Source: Epiperipatus broadwayi (Eukaryota > Onychophora > Udeonychophora > Euonychophora > Peripatidae). From it: a stretch of DNA of 64,000 bases. The stretch spans positions 186,001 to 250,000 of the forward strand of contig JAQFVV010006725.1 of NCBI GenBank assembly GCA_028023455.1, written 5' to 3'. This document shows, piece after piece, positions 1-11,947 of the stretch. The notes beneath the pieces are model-generated. The model searched no databases, was not told the DNA's origin, and was given only the letters and a program-made list of their open reading frames with translations. Made by a program: the position numbers and the translations under genes. The stretch's first letter is position 1. The number at the start of each line of letters is the position of its first letter.

Positions 1-655
1 GTTGTCCAGCATACTTAAAAGGTGTCTCACATTCATGACTAATAATTTAATTTTTATGCAATAATTTTACAATGTAATGATATTCAAATTCAATGCTTTG
101 CACATATTCATGCTACTGTTTATTTGGTCAGGGACTAAGCCTCCTTTAGTTTTTTTCTTGCTATAGCATTGTTTTCCCAAATGAACTGCAAATTGTCTGG
201 ATCAAAAGCATGACCAGTTTGTGATCTAGAAATACTGATTTATAGTAGCACAACATCAACATTTATATAGATGAGTTAAATCTTAGGCTAATATGTTCTC
301 AATATTTTTGGATCACATGCCTTCAGTTAAAAGAACATACAGATCATTTGTGAGGAATAATATGACTACAAAAGTAAAAATTAGAAAAATATGGTTTATT
401 GTTAAGTCAAATAATTCCTCTAACCAAAGAAATAATAGCATAGATATATGCAAAGTATAAAAATTGAATATCATATGAAACACATCTTGAAAGTGTACTT
501 TACAATAATTCAATAGGATAGCAACACTATCTACAGAGATTTCAAATAATTTAATATTATATATTGTAACGGGACGGAATATATGCTGCCATGCTCTTAT
601 TTAAAAGCCCCGCAGATTTGGGCAGCATACGTAACTGGCTGATCTTTTCCTCTAG
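1..655. other. Non-coding AT-rich DNA with a GC-richer patch
   Basis: No ORF of note and no splice-bounded exon is seen up to about 570. From about 570 to 760 the base composition becomes more GC-rich. This patch holds a 9-base inverted repeat (ATGCTGCC near 582 against GGCAGCAT near 621) and ends in the pyrimidine tract and AG that precede the candidate micro-exon. Confidence 0.5.
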
Positions 656-691
656 GTGTCTCTAACTGCGGTTATCCATTTGGTCTTCAAG
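656..691 (+). CDS. Candidate 36-base micro-exon, possibly discoidin-domain-like
   Basis: The segment is preceded by a pyrimidine-rich acceptor (CTTTTCCTCTAG) and followed by a strong donor (CAAG then GTATGT). It is 36 bases long. Read from its third base it gives VSNCGYPFGLQ. Frame one is also open; the remaining frame hits a stop. The motif C-x-x-P-x-G-L/M recalls, from memory, the start of F5/8C (discoidin) domains in discoidin-domain receptors. No neighbouring exon was recognised, and the reading also stays open past the donor, so this could be a chance splice pair or a decayed exon. The identity is speculative. Confidence 0.2.
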
Positions 692-2633
692 GTATGTCAT
701 CAAACCTGATAGGGCAAGTCAGTTATCTAATGATTTGCCTGGGTTTTATGAAGTGGTTCTATGATAATTACTGATTGAGTGGGATGGAATTCACACTTAC
801 ATAACTTCCCTTACTTCACCTCTTCTCAATCTTCATTATGCCATAGAGTTCAAACTCAGGAAGAATGTTCACATACTCTATTTCAAAGTATATTTATTCT
901 TTATCTGATGCGTGTATTGAATATGTGTTGATTTATTGGAAAAGAGAAATGTCAAACAACAGACAACTAATTTAATATTTAAAAAATTAATTTTGATGAT
1001 GATTTCCATTCAAGATTGTTTTATAATAAAAATAATGTGTTTTGATTAATTTAATAATTGTGTAGGCATGATCATCCTTCGTTTGTGTTCATTGACTATT
1101 TACTAATCCATACCTTTGATCCATATGAAGGATAGTCATTCACCATTCTAATTTAATAATTTCAACTTTACCTCGACTACAACATAAAAAAAGAAACCTA
1201 TATTTTAACAATTAACTCTGCTAATTAAAATTTCTAGTATCAGTTGCTCATTAATTTCCAATCTGTCTATCCATATTTTATAATTTGTTGAAGGTTGTTC
1301 TTATATTCTGAACCTCCTCCTATTCTGATGTCATAAAAACCTATGATAAAACAGACCAATCACCCAAGGGTTTAGTCATACATTCCAAATAATTAATAAT
1401 TAAGTTAACCGAACACAAACATTGAACATAAAAAAATATTGTAACTGTCAAAGTGTGAGCACTTAATATTGGATAAGTTAGTCTCACTTTTCAAATCAGT
1501 AGACTAATGTATCAATTGGCAAGCAAATTCGAAAAGCTGCACCTAAATTTTATTATTAAATGAAAAATAAAAAAAAAATAGAATTGATGGCTCTTCTTCC
1601 CTCTAGAATAATTGACGGTTGGATGAATTGATTCTCTGTTTGACAAGTGAAATAAGAATAAAAAAAAAATTATAAAAATATTGTAGTTTACATTGTAAAA
1701 TGTCTGAGTATCTTTACCTTTAGAGTAGTTCCTTCAGTCACGATCTGGTTCTTCGTGTTGATGATTCAGACTCTTTTATAACTATCTTTCCTGTGCTGAG
1801 AGAATGTGTTTGCTTGATTGTAGTACATTGTAGATCTTTTTACTATCGCGGTCATCATGATGTTAATTTGAAATGATAATATCTGGAATCATGTTTGCAT
1901 GATGAGCAGCTCCATTCCCACAATGTTTTATCACTTCCTAGCTACACATGATTTGTTGTTTTCTAGTTTATAACTTGGATTAAAATGTAAGCTTTATGGA
2001 AATCAGTAGTGGGTTCCTTAACTGACTTTTTCAAGTTGTAATTATAGTGCCTTATGAGTTCTACTATTGAGGATAGTTAAAATGATAACTAATTTAATTT
2101 TAGAAATTTAAAAATAATTTTTTTTAAAGATATAATTTACGCTCCTTCCTTTTCTTCTTAAAAAGAATGAAATTGTTCTATGATTGATGTATGAGTTTCA
2201 AGATCGAGCTTTTAATTTCATTGTTGACGTCATTTTGACATTTATAGAATTGTATGCTGGATTAATAAATAAATAAAAATTTAACATTAATGATTTTTTT
2301 TCTTTTGTTTTTCGAGATTTTTACTTGCTTGCATTTATAGGTTTGGTATATATATAAATCAGTATTGTCAAGAATATAATTGTAACTGACAATTTTACAC
2401 AAAATTGATTAATATATAATTAATATTATCTTAAGGATTATTTTGGTGGGTTTAGTCGTTACTATTGGCATATGTGATTTTTGTGTGGTCAGATGTGTCC
2501 TTACAATATATATAACACCATATACACAATAATATATAAAAAATTCAAATTATTTCTACGATTTTCAATATACAAACTTAAAAGATTGATCAATGTTTAT
2601 ATGATATATAAGTATATGTTTAAATGTCTGTTT
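692..2633. other. Gene-free AT-rich DNA
   Basis: Only short AT-driven reading frames are present. No repeat family, RNA gene or exon with both splice signals was recognised. Confidence 0.5.
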
Positions 2634-2960
2634 ATTAAAGAAATATTGATACTTAGTGATCAAAATTTGATAGCAACTTTTGAAAATCATATGCATAAAA
2701 TGGGAAAAGGCTGGCCTATGGGTATGCCAATCTCTACTACTGGATACAGTTGTTAGTTGACATATTTTAAAAATATTTTGAGATAACTTTTTTTCAATTA
2801 GGTATTAAAAATTATTTGACTTATATTAATGATGTCTTTATTGTTATTCTGTGGATAGATTAGAATCTGTGTTTGCAGAATATTCAGATATTAGTAATGA
2901 AAATTGAATAATTCCATGTGTGTGTATGTTTAAAATTAAAAAATCAGAGGTATTCTTAAA
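2634..2960 (+). pseudogene. Decayed Penelope-like reverse transcriptase fragment
   Basis: An open stretch to 2756 reads HMHKMGKGWPMGMPIS. This fits the PMG-x-P-x-S block that precedes the catalytic block in Penelope-like and related reverse transcriptases. About 30 codons later, in another frame near 2818-2850, lies TYINDVFIVI, which matches the Y-x-D/N-D catalytic block with D to N at the first acidic position. It is followed by LESVFAEYSDI-like sequence, as in the segment after the catalytic block. Stops and frame changes show it is dead. The short gap between blocks and the lack of a GIY-YIG domain downstream make this a small relic. It might instead come from another retroelement type. 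Confidence 0.35.
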
Positions 2961-5559
2961 GTTTATGTCTGTGCTAGAGATAATCTCTAGTTTAGAAAAT
3001 GATTAGTAATAATCATTATTCATTTATCTGAGGTGGATGGTGTCACAGTTGTGAGTGGAGTGAGTTTGACAATGGTAAATAAAAATGTAAAAAGTTTTTA
3101 TTTTGACAATATTTTTCTTTTACATATAAAAAATAATTTAGGAAAACAAAATATAAATTAAAGAGGCATATTTTATAATTATTATAGCTAATTTATTATA
3201 TAAGCAATACTTAATCATTCATGTAGGAATGTTAATGATATGTGAATTTTTTTTCCAAATAGTAACTGTAAATGCTACTGGAGGTAGCAGTCATATCATA
3301 AGCTAGCTATAGCTGTTGTTATTTATTTACATGTTGAAATATTGAAAATTCTAGGGCTATTTCTAATGTTTTGTTTTATTATTTACATATATTTATATAT
3401 GAAGCATCTGTCATTTTATAATTTTATTTGATATCACATGGCACAGAAAATATGTATGTTCCATTTTTATTCTTTTACAAGTAAGCCTAAAAAGATGACA
3501 AAAAGTGAATGTTAAATACATAAGCCTATGTGAAAAGCAAGTTAAAATTTAAAAATAGTCAAATTGAATAGTTGCAGATTAGCTGGAAAAAATAATGTCT
3601 AAAATTACTGCATCATTTAATGATTTAAATTGTCAATAGAAATCAATGCATATGAAAAAGAATTTGATAAATATCACAAATTGTAATCAATAAACACAGA
3701 ACTACAGAAAAATCACTGTAGAGAGCCAAACATCAGCATTCACCAAATCAATCGATACGAACATTGCTTTATAATATAAAAGCTACATTATAAAAATAGT
3801 ATTGTCATAAGCATTATGACTTAAGAATAGATGACTGATGAACTATTACAAAAATTTTCTAATCACTGGAAGAGTTTATTTATGATAATTGACAAAAAAG
3901 CCTATTAATCAGATTATTTATTTCCATTAGTGAAATATGAAAGTGTTATAATTTGAGTCACTATATAATAGTATTCTCTTATCCATCAAAATTATTCTGC
4001 CTGAACATATCATTAGAATAGATCGTTTGAGCATTTTTGAGGATCAGATATACCCTATAGTATAAATATAGTTTCCACATAACATTGCTATTTTTCAAAA
4101 TGATAAGGCTCTAATTTATATCAGGCATGAAATCAAATATTGGTTTGAGGAACATAAAGATAATATTACACATTTTATATAGTCTCTTCCATGCAGCTGA
4201 TTTAAATATTATCGAGCCTGTATAAGAATACTTCCGAATAGTAAATGCAGCTCAATATGTTCAAATAACATCTTTTGGAAAACTTGAGATTTTCCATTAG
4301 GAAAACCAAATTTAATGCATCTGTAGACATAGTTCACATGTTATATAATTTCACTCTCACAAAATACAACAGTTCATGAAATAAATAATTAGACTTATAT
4401 TATATTGATAAAAGTAACACAAATATTCTTGTTATTTTATCTGATCTATATGTAACCAGAATTGAGAATGAATTAATGTCCCCTTTTAATTAGGAAATTA
4501 AAATAGCAATGAAAAGGACAAAAAAAGAGTAGTGAATTTTATTATATCATGTAGAATTAAGATTACTACATAAATCTTTATAAAATAAATATTTTATCAA
4601 ATGTACAAATGGAAACTATAACTACAAAGCAGACAATATACTAAATAAAATAAGAGTATTAAAAAAAATCTTAGATCTTTCATGTTACCAAAAACTTGAT
4701 AAACAAATCAAATATCATAAGTTTATAAAAATAATTTTGTACATAAATAAAATTACGTATCACATACAGATTAAAATATAATTTAACAACTTAATTAAGG
4801 ACTATTAAATTTTATTAATTAGAATTTATATATATTGTACCGCTTATGAAAAAGCGATCCACATGAAATTTTTGTCTAAAAATTATTAAAATAAAATTTT
4901 TATAAATAACACGAAGGTTAATAAATAAATAAATAAATAATAGGTAAGTCAGAATAAAAGTCTAAAGAGTTTTTTTTTCCTATTATTAGTGATTTAAATA
5001 AAATACAGGTCAATAAAAGAAAATAATTTACAAAAGTTTAAAGAGTTTTAAACTTTTGTATAAAACGTCATTATCAGTAAAAGTTACAATTAATTAATTA
5101 GAAGGGGGAGAAAGTTTAACTTGATAAAAGTTTAAGAAATAAATTGTTTTATAAAATTAAAGGTACCTCTCTTTTTGTTTAAACTATTTAAAGAAAAAAA
5201 GTAATCTTAAAAACTAAATAATGAGTTGATTTTAGAAATATATATGTGCGTAAATGACGAGTGGATTTTAAATATAGCAAAATGTGTGCTTGTTGATAAA
5301 ATAAATATGTGCGTGTTACAAATATTAAAGAATAAATAAAAGTTATAAGTTAAAAGAAATTCCCTCAAGGATTATATATACTAAAAGCTACATAAAAGAA
5401 CAAAATTTAGCAATGGATACTAATTAAAAATCCACAAAACAACAAATTAGCAATAGCTAACAACTGACAACAGGATTAAAATCTTATCAAAGGAATGTAA
5501 TAAAAAACAGTGGAGGAATTTCAACAACAGATATAGCTGGCAGACATAAAAACTAATTA
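2961..5559. other. Gene-free AT-rich DNA
   Basis: No exon or mobile element was recognised. A short (ATAA)n run lies at about 4921-4941. From about 5400 the sequence grades into the GC-richer block that follows. Confidence 0.5.
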
Positions 5560-5931
5560 ACAAAGTGACAACAGGTCATCACATAAATAGTCTGGTTTTT
5601 CATCGGTCAATCAGTTGAGTTCACAATTAAGTTGAGTTCAGATCAGTCAGTCTATCAGTCAATCAATCAGTGTTTACCAGGACAATGCAATGCTAACAAT
5701 CATTGGAATCATATGGCTTTGCTCCAGCCCTTAGTCTAATGGAAGATCAGCAATTTGTCCAGAAAAAGTGATGCCTGCCTAACAACTTGAAAAACTGCCA
5801 GGAATGTCTAACTGCCTTAAAGAATAGTGCCACAAAGTAGTAAGCAAAGGAACTTCCACAAAACCTCAAATCCAACTGGTTGGAAAATTATCATGTGAAG
5901 CAGCAAACAGAAGAATTCAAATTCTATAGGT
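5560..5931 (+). promoter_or_regulatory. Candidate promoter and non-coding first exon
   Basis: This block is clearly less AT-rich than its surroundings. Between about 5600 and 5675 it has a cluster of TCAGT and CAGT pentamers (GATCAGTCAGTCTATCAGTC), which is the arthropod initiator consensus. About 300 bases later it ends in ATAG followed by GTAATG, a usable splice donor at 5932. No long ORF is present, so a 5' untranslated exon is more likely than a coding one. The alternative is an unrecognised short repeat that happens to contain these motifs. Confidence 0.22.
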
Positions 5932-8900
5932 AATGAATCTCTTTTCTTATTTCATTTCTGATAATAATGTAGCCATTGCAAACCTTGAAGCCTCTCAGAA
6001 TCAGTTAATAAATGAAGTTTATAGCATGCATAAAGAACTATTGATGTGCATGTTTTTTAAATGTCATATATTATTTAATGCTTTTGTTATATTATATTCT
6101 AGTGCATGAATTCAGAGTGTGCGCGTGGTCATTATATAAAAATACCATTGTTTATGTTAGTTAAGATTTATAAAAGTAGTTAAAATTAGAATAATAAGTA
6201 CTTATTTAAAAATAAATTGTCTTTAAAATTTAATATTTTTCAGTCAATTCTTTTACCACTAAATAAAGTAATACTATATTATACTATCCTTTTAATTGAG
6301 CTAGTTGGGATATCTTAGGCACTGAATTAGTTTGCCATCATTCAAAACACGTTAGTTTTTGTAGCTAACTGGCGCCTGGAGTTTACTCCAAAACAAAAAA
6401 CAACAAATAAAAATTTTATCCAGTATACTATGAAAGATAACAACTCATCTCCTCCTGAACTAACTTCAATTTTCAATTTATGATACTGTGCTAAATGTTG
6501 ATAAAACATTTTTGGTGCATCTTAAAATAATAAAAAAAAAATCCTTATCTTCATTTTATCTAACAATTCAGGTATTAACTTCCTATTTCCAATTTATACC
6601 TGTTTCAAATATTTCTTATAAATAAGAACCTATAAAGAATTATAAACTAAAATTAGCTATTACTCTACTACAATTATATTAAAGCATTACTAGTTAAACA
6701 TAAAATCAAAATTTAAATATCACCATTCATTATTTTTAATATTATATTCGAACACAGACATATCCCCTCTTCTTATAATACATATTTGTAACTACTTTTA
6801 TATGTATATTTCACTAGTTCATTGTTCATATACATTTATTTTAACTATCTAACAATATTTAATAAAATAAAAACTTTAAACAATTAATTGCTAGATAAAC
6901 AAATTCAATTAAATATTAATTCTCTATCTATTGATTTATCCTCCCATATTGATAATGATTATTTTACAGTATAAAATTAAACTATATATAAACATTATGT
7001 TACCAGTTTTTTAAAATATAAGTTTGTCATAAAAAAAAAAACTTTAATTTTTAATGGTATTCCAATCATATGCATCAACTTTCCTCTCACTTTTCCTCCT
7101 TTTGTTCTCATAAGAAAATTATAAACTTATCCAATTCCAATGTAAACAGATTATTAACAATTTCTTGGGTTTCTTTTCTTCCATGACAATCAAAGATTAT
7201 CTTGAACTTGCATATTGTATTTTATTCAAATACTTCTCACATTTACTATGATATCCATTTTCACTGTTTCACTACTGTACTTCAGCCTTCTCATTATTTT
7301 TTATGTACTTTTTGTCAAAGTTATCATTTAAGGTAGAGCATTTTACATCTTCTCTTTAACTATACACAGACATGATCTTCATTATACATTTTATATTCTC
7401 AAATAAGCTAATGTTTATTCCATTGGTTTATTCCCCTCTTTCTCCTCCCATACATATTTATTCTTTATTAGTTGTCTTCAGTGATTATTTAATTTCTTAC
7501 ACTTATCTTGTTTGTTTTTTTTTTCATTGACAATTTTAATAAATAATTCTTTCATTTTCCGAGCAGACCACTATGTTTTATTACAAGTATAAATGTAATC
7601 TTCTTTTAACATTTTCCTTTTACATTTGCCTTGTATTACATCCATACATCCTTCTAACCTTTAATCCTTCATTTACCATATATATATAACTCATCATAAA
7701 ATTTTATTATACATGAAAGTTATACTAAACTAATAATGATCAGTTATCTTTTCTACTATGGAAATTTTCATTCAAATGCACTTTTATATGTTCTATTTTA
7801 ATACTAAGTACACTTACCCAGACGTAAATATTTTCATTATTATTCACTTCTATTTTACTTTTAATTATCTTTAAAAATGTATACTTAACTCTGTCATGAA
7901 TAATTTTCTTATTATTCATCCATCGATTCTAATTTATTCTTGCACAACTGTTATGAGAGTCAAAATGCATAGATATCTTGCTTATTAATTAAATTATGTA
8001 TTAATATAATACAGTGTTTTCCTTAAGTTCATGTACTACTTGCAACATTTTGGCATAAATGTACAACTTTTTCCTTTCATTTTTTTTTTTTTCCCCAATA
8101 TAATGACTCTAAAGAGATTTTGGTAAAATTATTAAATTATTGAGTTATCCAGCAGAGATTTCTTTGTTTTATTCCTTCATGTTAAAAAAAAAAAACAACA
8201 TTATAATATACAGTTTTAAATTCTTAAGTAGATCATAATCAATTATTTGTTTTTTAAAATAATAATAATAAGATTTCAAAAATTTAAGCAAACTTTTGAA
8301 GACAAACCAAGTTACTTGTTCTCCCAATCTGTAATTTTATTTTCTCTCTCCATTTTCCCTCAGATTTTTTCTTCTCTAAAACATCGTCTGCATGCTGTTA
8401 ATTTATTCCAAATTGCGCATTGCCATCGCTTAATTCTTCTAATCGCTAATTACATGTAGTTTAACTAATTTTAAAACAAATATTATTTTTTAAAATATTT
8501 ACTAGTAATAAAAAAAAAAACCAATACCTTTTATGAACTTAACAAAAATATCATTTGCTTTAAATCAATTTAGGTCATTTTGATTTTATTTTTCTTCAGA
8601 CTAGATCAAAGATTACTTTTATGAACTTTTAATTCCATAATATTCATAACATAATTATTAATTCTTTATTTTGGAAATTAAATTAAGATTTCATCGGAAA
8701 TAGTCATTGCTTTCAGATGTGCATAGACATGATTATCTATCTATATAACGCATATTTTTATTTATAAGGTTGGATTAGAACTTCCCTACAATAATATTAT
8801 CAAATGATTACTTACTAGCAAATATTATTAATTTATAGTTTATTATTTTATCTTTTATATATCTTTGAAAATAAATATTTTATCCAGGGTTTATGACATT

Positions 8901-11900
8901 TATACTACTTTAAATTAACTAAGCCCAAGTTCAAACCTATGATAACTAAAATGACTTATTTTTCATAGTTTAATAAGTAAATATTTTTGACTTTATAAAA
9001 TTTAAAATTATGCATCTTAAAATTTATTCCCAATTTGTTTTATGATGGAGTGTACCAATAAAAAAAATACATACTAACATTATAATTTTGTAATAAATTT
9101 AATAATAATAAAAAAATATTTCATAAAAAAGATATTATTATTATAAGTTAAATCTTACACAGATAATGCATCTTATAAATATATTTAAACATTCAATGCT
9201 TAGTTTAGTTTGGAGGCCAATATTCCAACTATATGGAATAGTTTCAAATCTATGCATGACAGTTAATTCTAGTAATTTTCTAATTCTAAGAATCATGTCA
9301 ATAATGAGATTGGAAAAATCACAATCCTGATCCAGAAATTGTATGATTCTTTTTGGGTGTACAATCCTATTACAATCTAATCACTTTTTTCTTTTCAAAT
9401 AATCCATAAATCTAACATATACAATAACACAAATATACAATGTTCTTTTCAGAAAGTTACCTTATTTTTATCACTGAATCGTTAATATTATTTTCTCCTT
9501 TCCTCATGTTTCAATCATTAAAGAATTACAAAAAATATATATACATATAATATATATATGCATCTGAAAAACAAACTCCTAACTAACATTTTCATCAATT
9601 AAAAAACATATTAAAATTTTAAAAATATCACTTACTTACAAACTCCACTTAATAACAAATATATTTCTTTATTTTTTAAAATCGTTAAAGAAATCATGAT
9701 TATTTTTATGTTAATTTTAAAAATGAAGGAATATATATATGTGCAATATTATAAAGTGGAATTTATAATAAAGTTTGATGTTTTTTAAAATTTTTATATA
9801 ATTTAATTGTTAAAAAATGCACATGTGTATGTGTATATTTTAAAATCCTTTGATAAAGTCATACACAATGGCTGAAACATAAAGAATAAAAAAAATAATA
9901 TTAATGACCCATAAATGGAAATGTGTGTAAATTATTTTCAATTATGCAATGCTTAGTATTATTATTACAGTATAGGATTAAAAAAAAAGTCAGCAAAGAG
10001 ATCTTGACAATTTGTGAAATAATTAAAAAAACAACACTCTAGCTTTAAAATTAACTTTTTATATAATAAAATACTTTTATCATTTCTTACTATAATTTAT
10101 AAAATAGAAAAATTAATAAATATGCAGTTTTAAAATAATAAACAGATTATATTAATTAAAATTTAAAAAATGATATAAAAAAATTAGTAAACATTATTTA
10201 AAATATTGATTGCTAAGAATTATTTGAAATGAAGGCATATTTAACAGATAAATATAATTACACAAAAAATATAATGATAAAAAAATCATAATGGTACTGT
10301 ATAAGTCTATTGATGATTTACTATTTAACATACAAACAAAAAACTATAATGTATTCATAAGGTTGAGCTTTGGTAACTTTAAACAATAAAAATTATAATA
10401 AATAGTACCGATAATTCACCAAAGTTCACAACTACAAATATATAATTATATATATGGTGTTTAATTATATGTAATATTACTTTAAATTTATGTATATACA
10501 TATAATTATTAGATTAATCTATATTTATCATTTTTTTATGTAAAGCATAAAAAATAATTCAATCATGCAATGATTTATATATACATATAGGTATGTGTGC
10601 ATGTATATGTACATATCCTAAGTTCTACATTTAAAAATATCAAAAATAACTAGGTAATTAATATAATTTATCCTAACATTTCAATATGTAAAGCTAGCAT
10701 TTCACATATAATTTTAAAAAACAAATATGTGTGCATAAAAATGGTTAACATTTATCATTATTTAATAGTCTTATTCATTAATTACAACAAATAATGGCAG
10801 ACTATCACCAATGGTAATCTATTTTTATAGTATAGTTATAATATATCATTAATATACATCATTACTTATATGCATAAATTTTTCAAAATATATGCATGCA
10901 ATATATATCTATATTCTATTTTACAAACGCTTCAACCTCTTCTAGATATGTGTTCTGAAAAATTAACTCGAGACTTATGCTCTGAAATAAATATGAAAAT
11001 ATTTAAAAGCAAAGAAATTTAAAAAATTGCTACCTTTGATTTTTATGAGTTGTTGTTATTTCCTAATTGCAAGATATAGACCATGAAGATAATTTAAAGC
11101 ACAAGAACATTTTTGCATTGTGCATTAATTCAAAATTTTATTTAATTAATAAAAAAATAGAAAATACAGTAGATTAAAAATAAATGTTATATTATTTATC
11201 TATTGTAGCTGTTAGGTCAGTACTCAATTTATGTTCACAAAAATCCTTTTATATAGATGGTCCAAACTATTATTTCAATTTTTTTGAAAAGAAGTAAAAA
11301 ATACCACCACATAGAAAAAACTTAATGAGGAAAAAGTACTGACAACATCATGTATTATGTAATATTTTCATCAATTCCCAATATTAAATTTTTATAATTT
11401 AAAACATTTTTTCCTCTTATAAATATTAAATAATTAAATTTTTAAAAACTGAATAAAACAAACTTATCTATCTATAAACCTACAAAAATTAAAAATACTA
11501 TGCAGAGACACCTTAGAGAACAAGAATATATATATAAAAAAAAATAACGAGTTTTCATGTTTTGATACTAACATTATTTATCAGAATTTTTTTTTGTCAA
11601 TTCCACATTGTTAAATTTTTATAATTTTGAATTATATTTAAAACATTTTTTTCTCTCATAAATATTAAATTTTTTAAAGCTGAGTAAAAGAAATTCACTA
11701 CCTGCAAGCCCACAACAATTAAAAATATTACACAGTGGCCCCTAGAAAACAAGAATATAAAAAAAATAGTGAACTTTGATAGTTTGATGCTAACATTATT
11801 TACTGGAAATTTTTTTTATTAATTCCACAATTTAAAATATTTTTATTCCTATAAATATTTAATTAGCTATTTATAAAACTACAACAATTAAAAATACTGC

Positions 11901-11929
11901 ACAGTAGTCACTAACATACATATGTATTG
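5932..11929. other. Gene-free AT-rich DNA (6 kb)
   Basis: Six kilobases with no supportable gene. The sequence is dominated by A/T runs and short TA-rich tracts (for example about 9535-9560 and 10436-10456). From about 11,280 to 11,900 three similar passages recur (CAACAATTAAAAATA, CTATTT and TTTTTATAATTT motifs followed by CACAGT or CAGAGA and CCTAGAAAACAAGAATATA). This suggests a degenerate direct repeat of roughly 200 bases just before the RTE-like insertion. Confidence 0.5.
11270..11910. repeat. Degenerate direct repeat, about three units
   Basis: Three successive passages share the order: poly-T or TTTTTTT, a CAATTCC or TTCCACA-like segment, ATAATTT, AAAACATTTTTTCCTC, ATAAATATTAA, then ACAACAATTAAAAATA and CACAGTxG or AGAGACACC. 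Each ends in an ACAAGAATATA-type motif (near 11,521, 11,749 and partly near 11,900). Unit length is about 200-230 bases with many changes. It is seen by eye only, and boundaries are approximate. Confidence 0.45.
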
Positions 11930-11947
11930 AAATGTTCAATTAATATT

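Noticed and set aside
2481-2756. Complete 91-codon gene
   Set aside because: Only the last part resembles an RT block; the first part is AT-driven. It is recorded as a relic rather than a gene.
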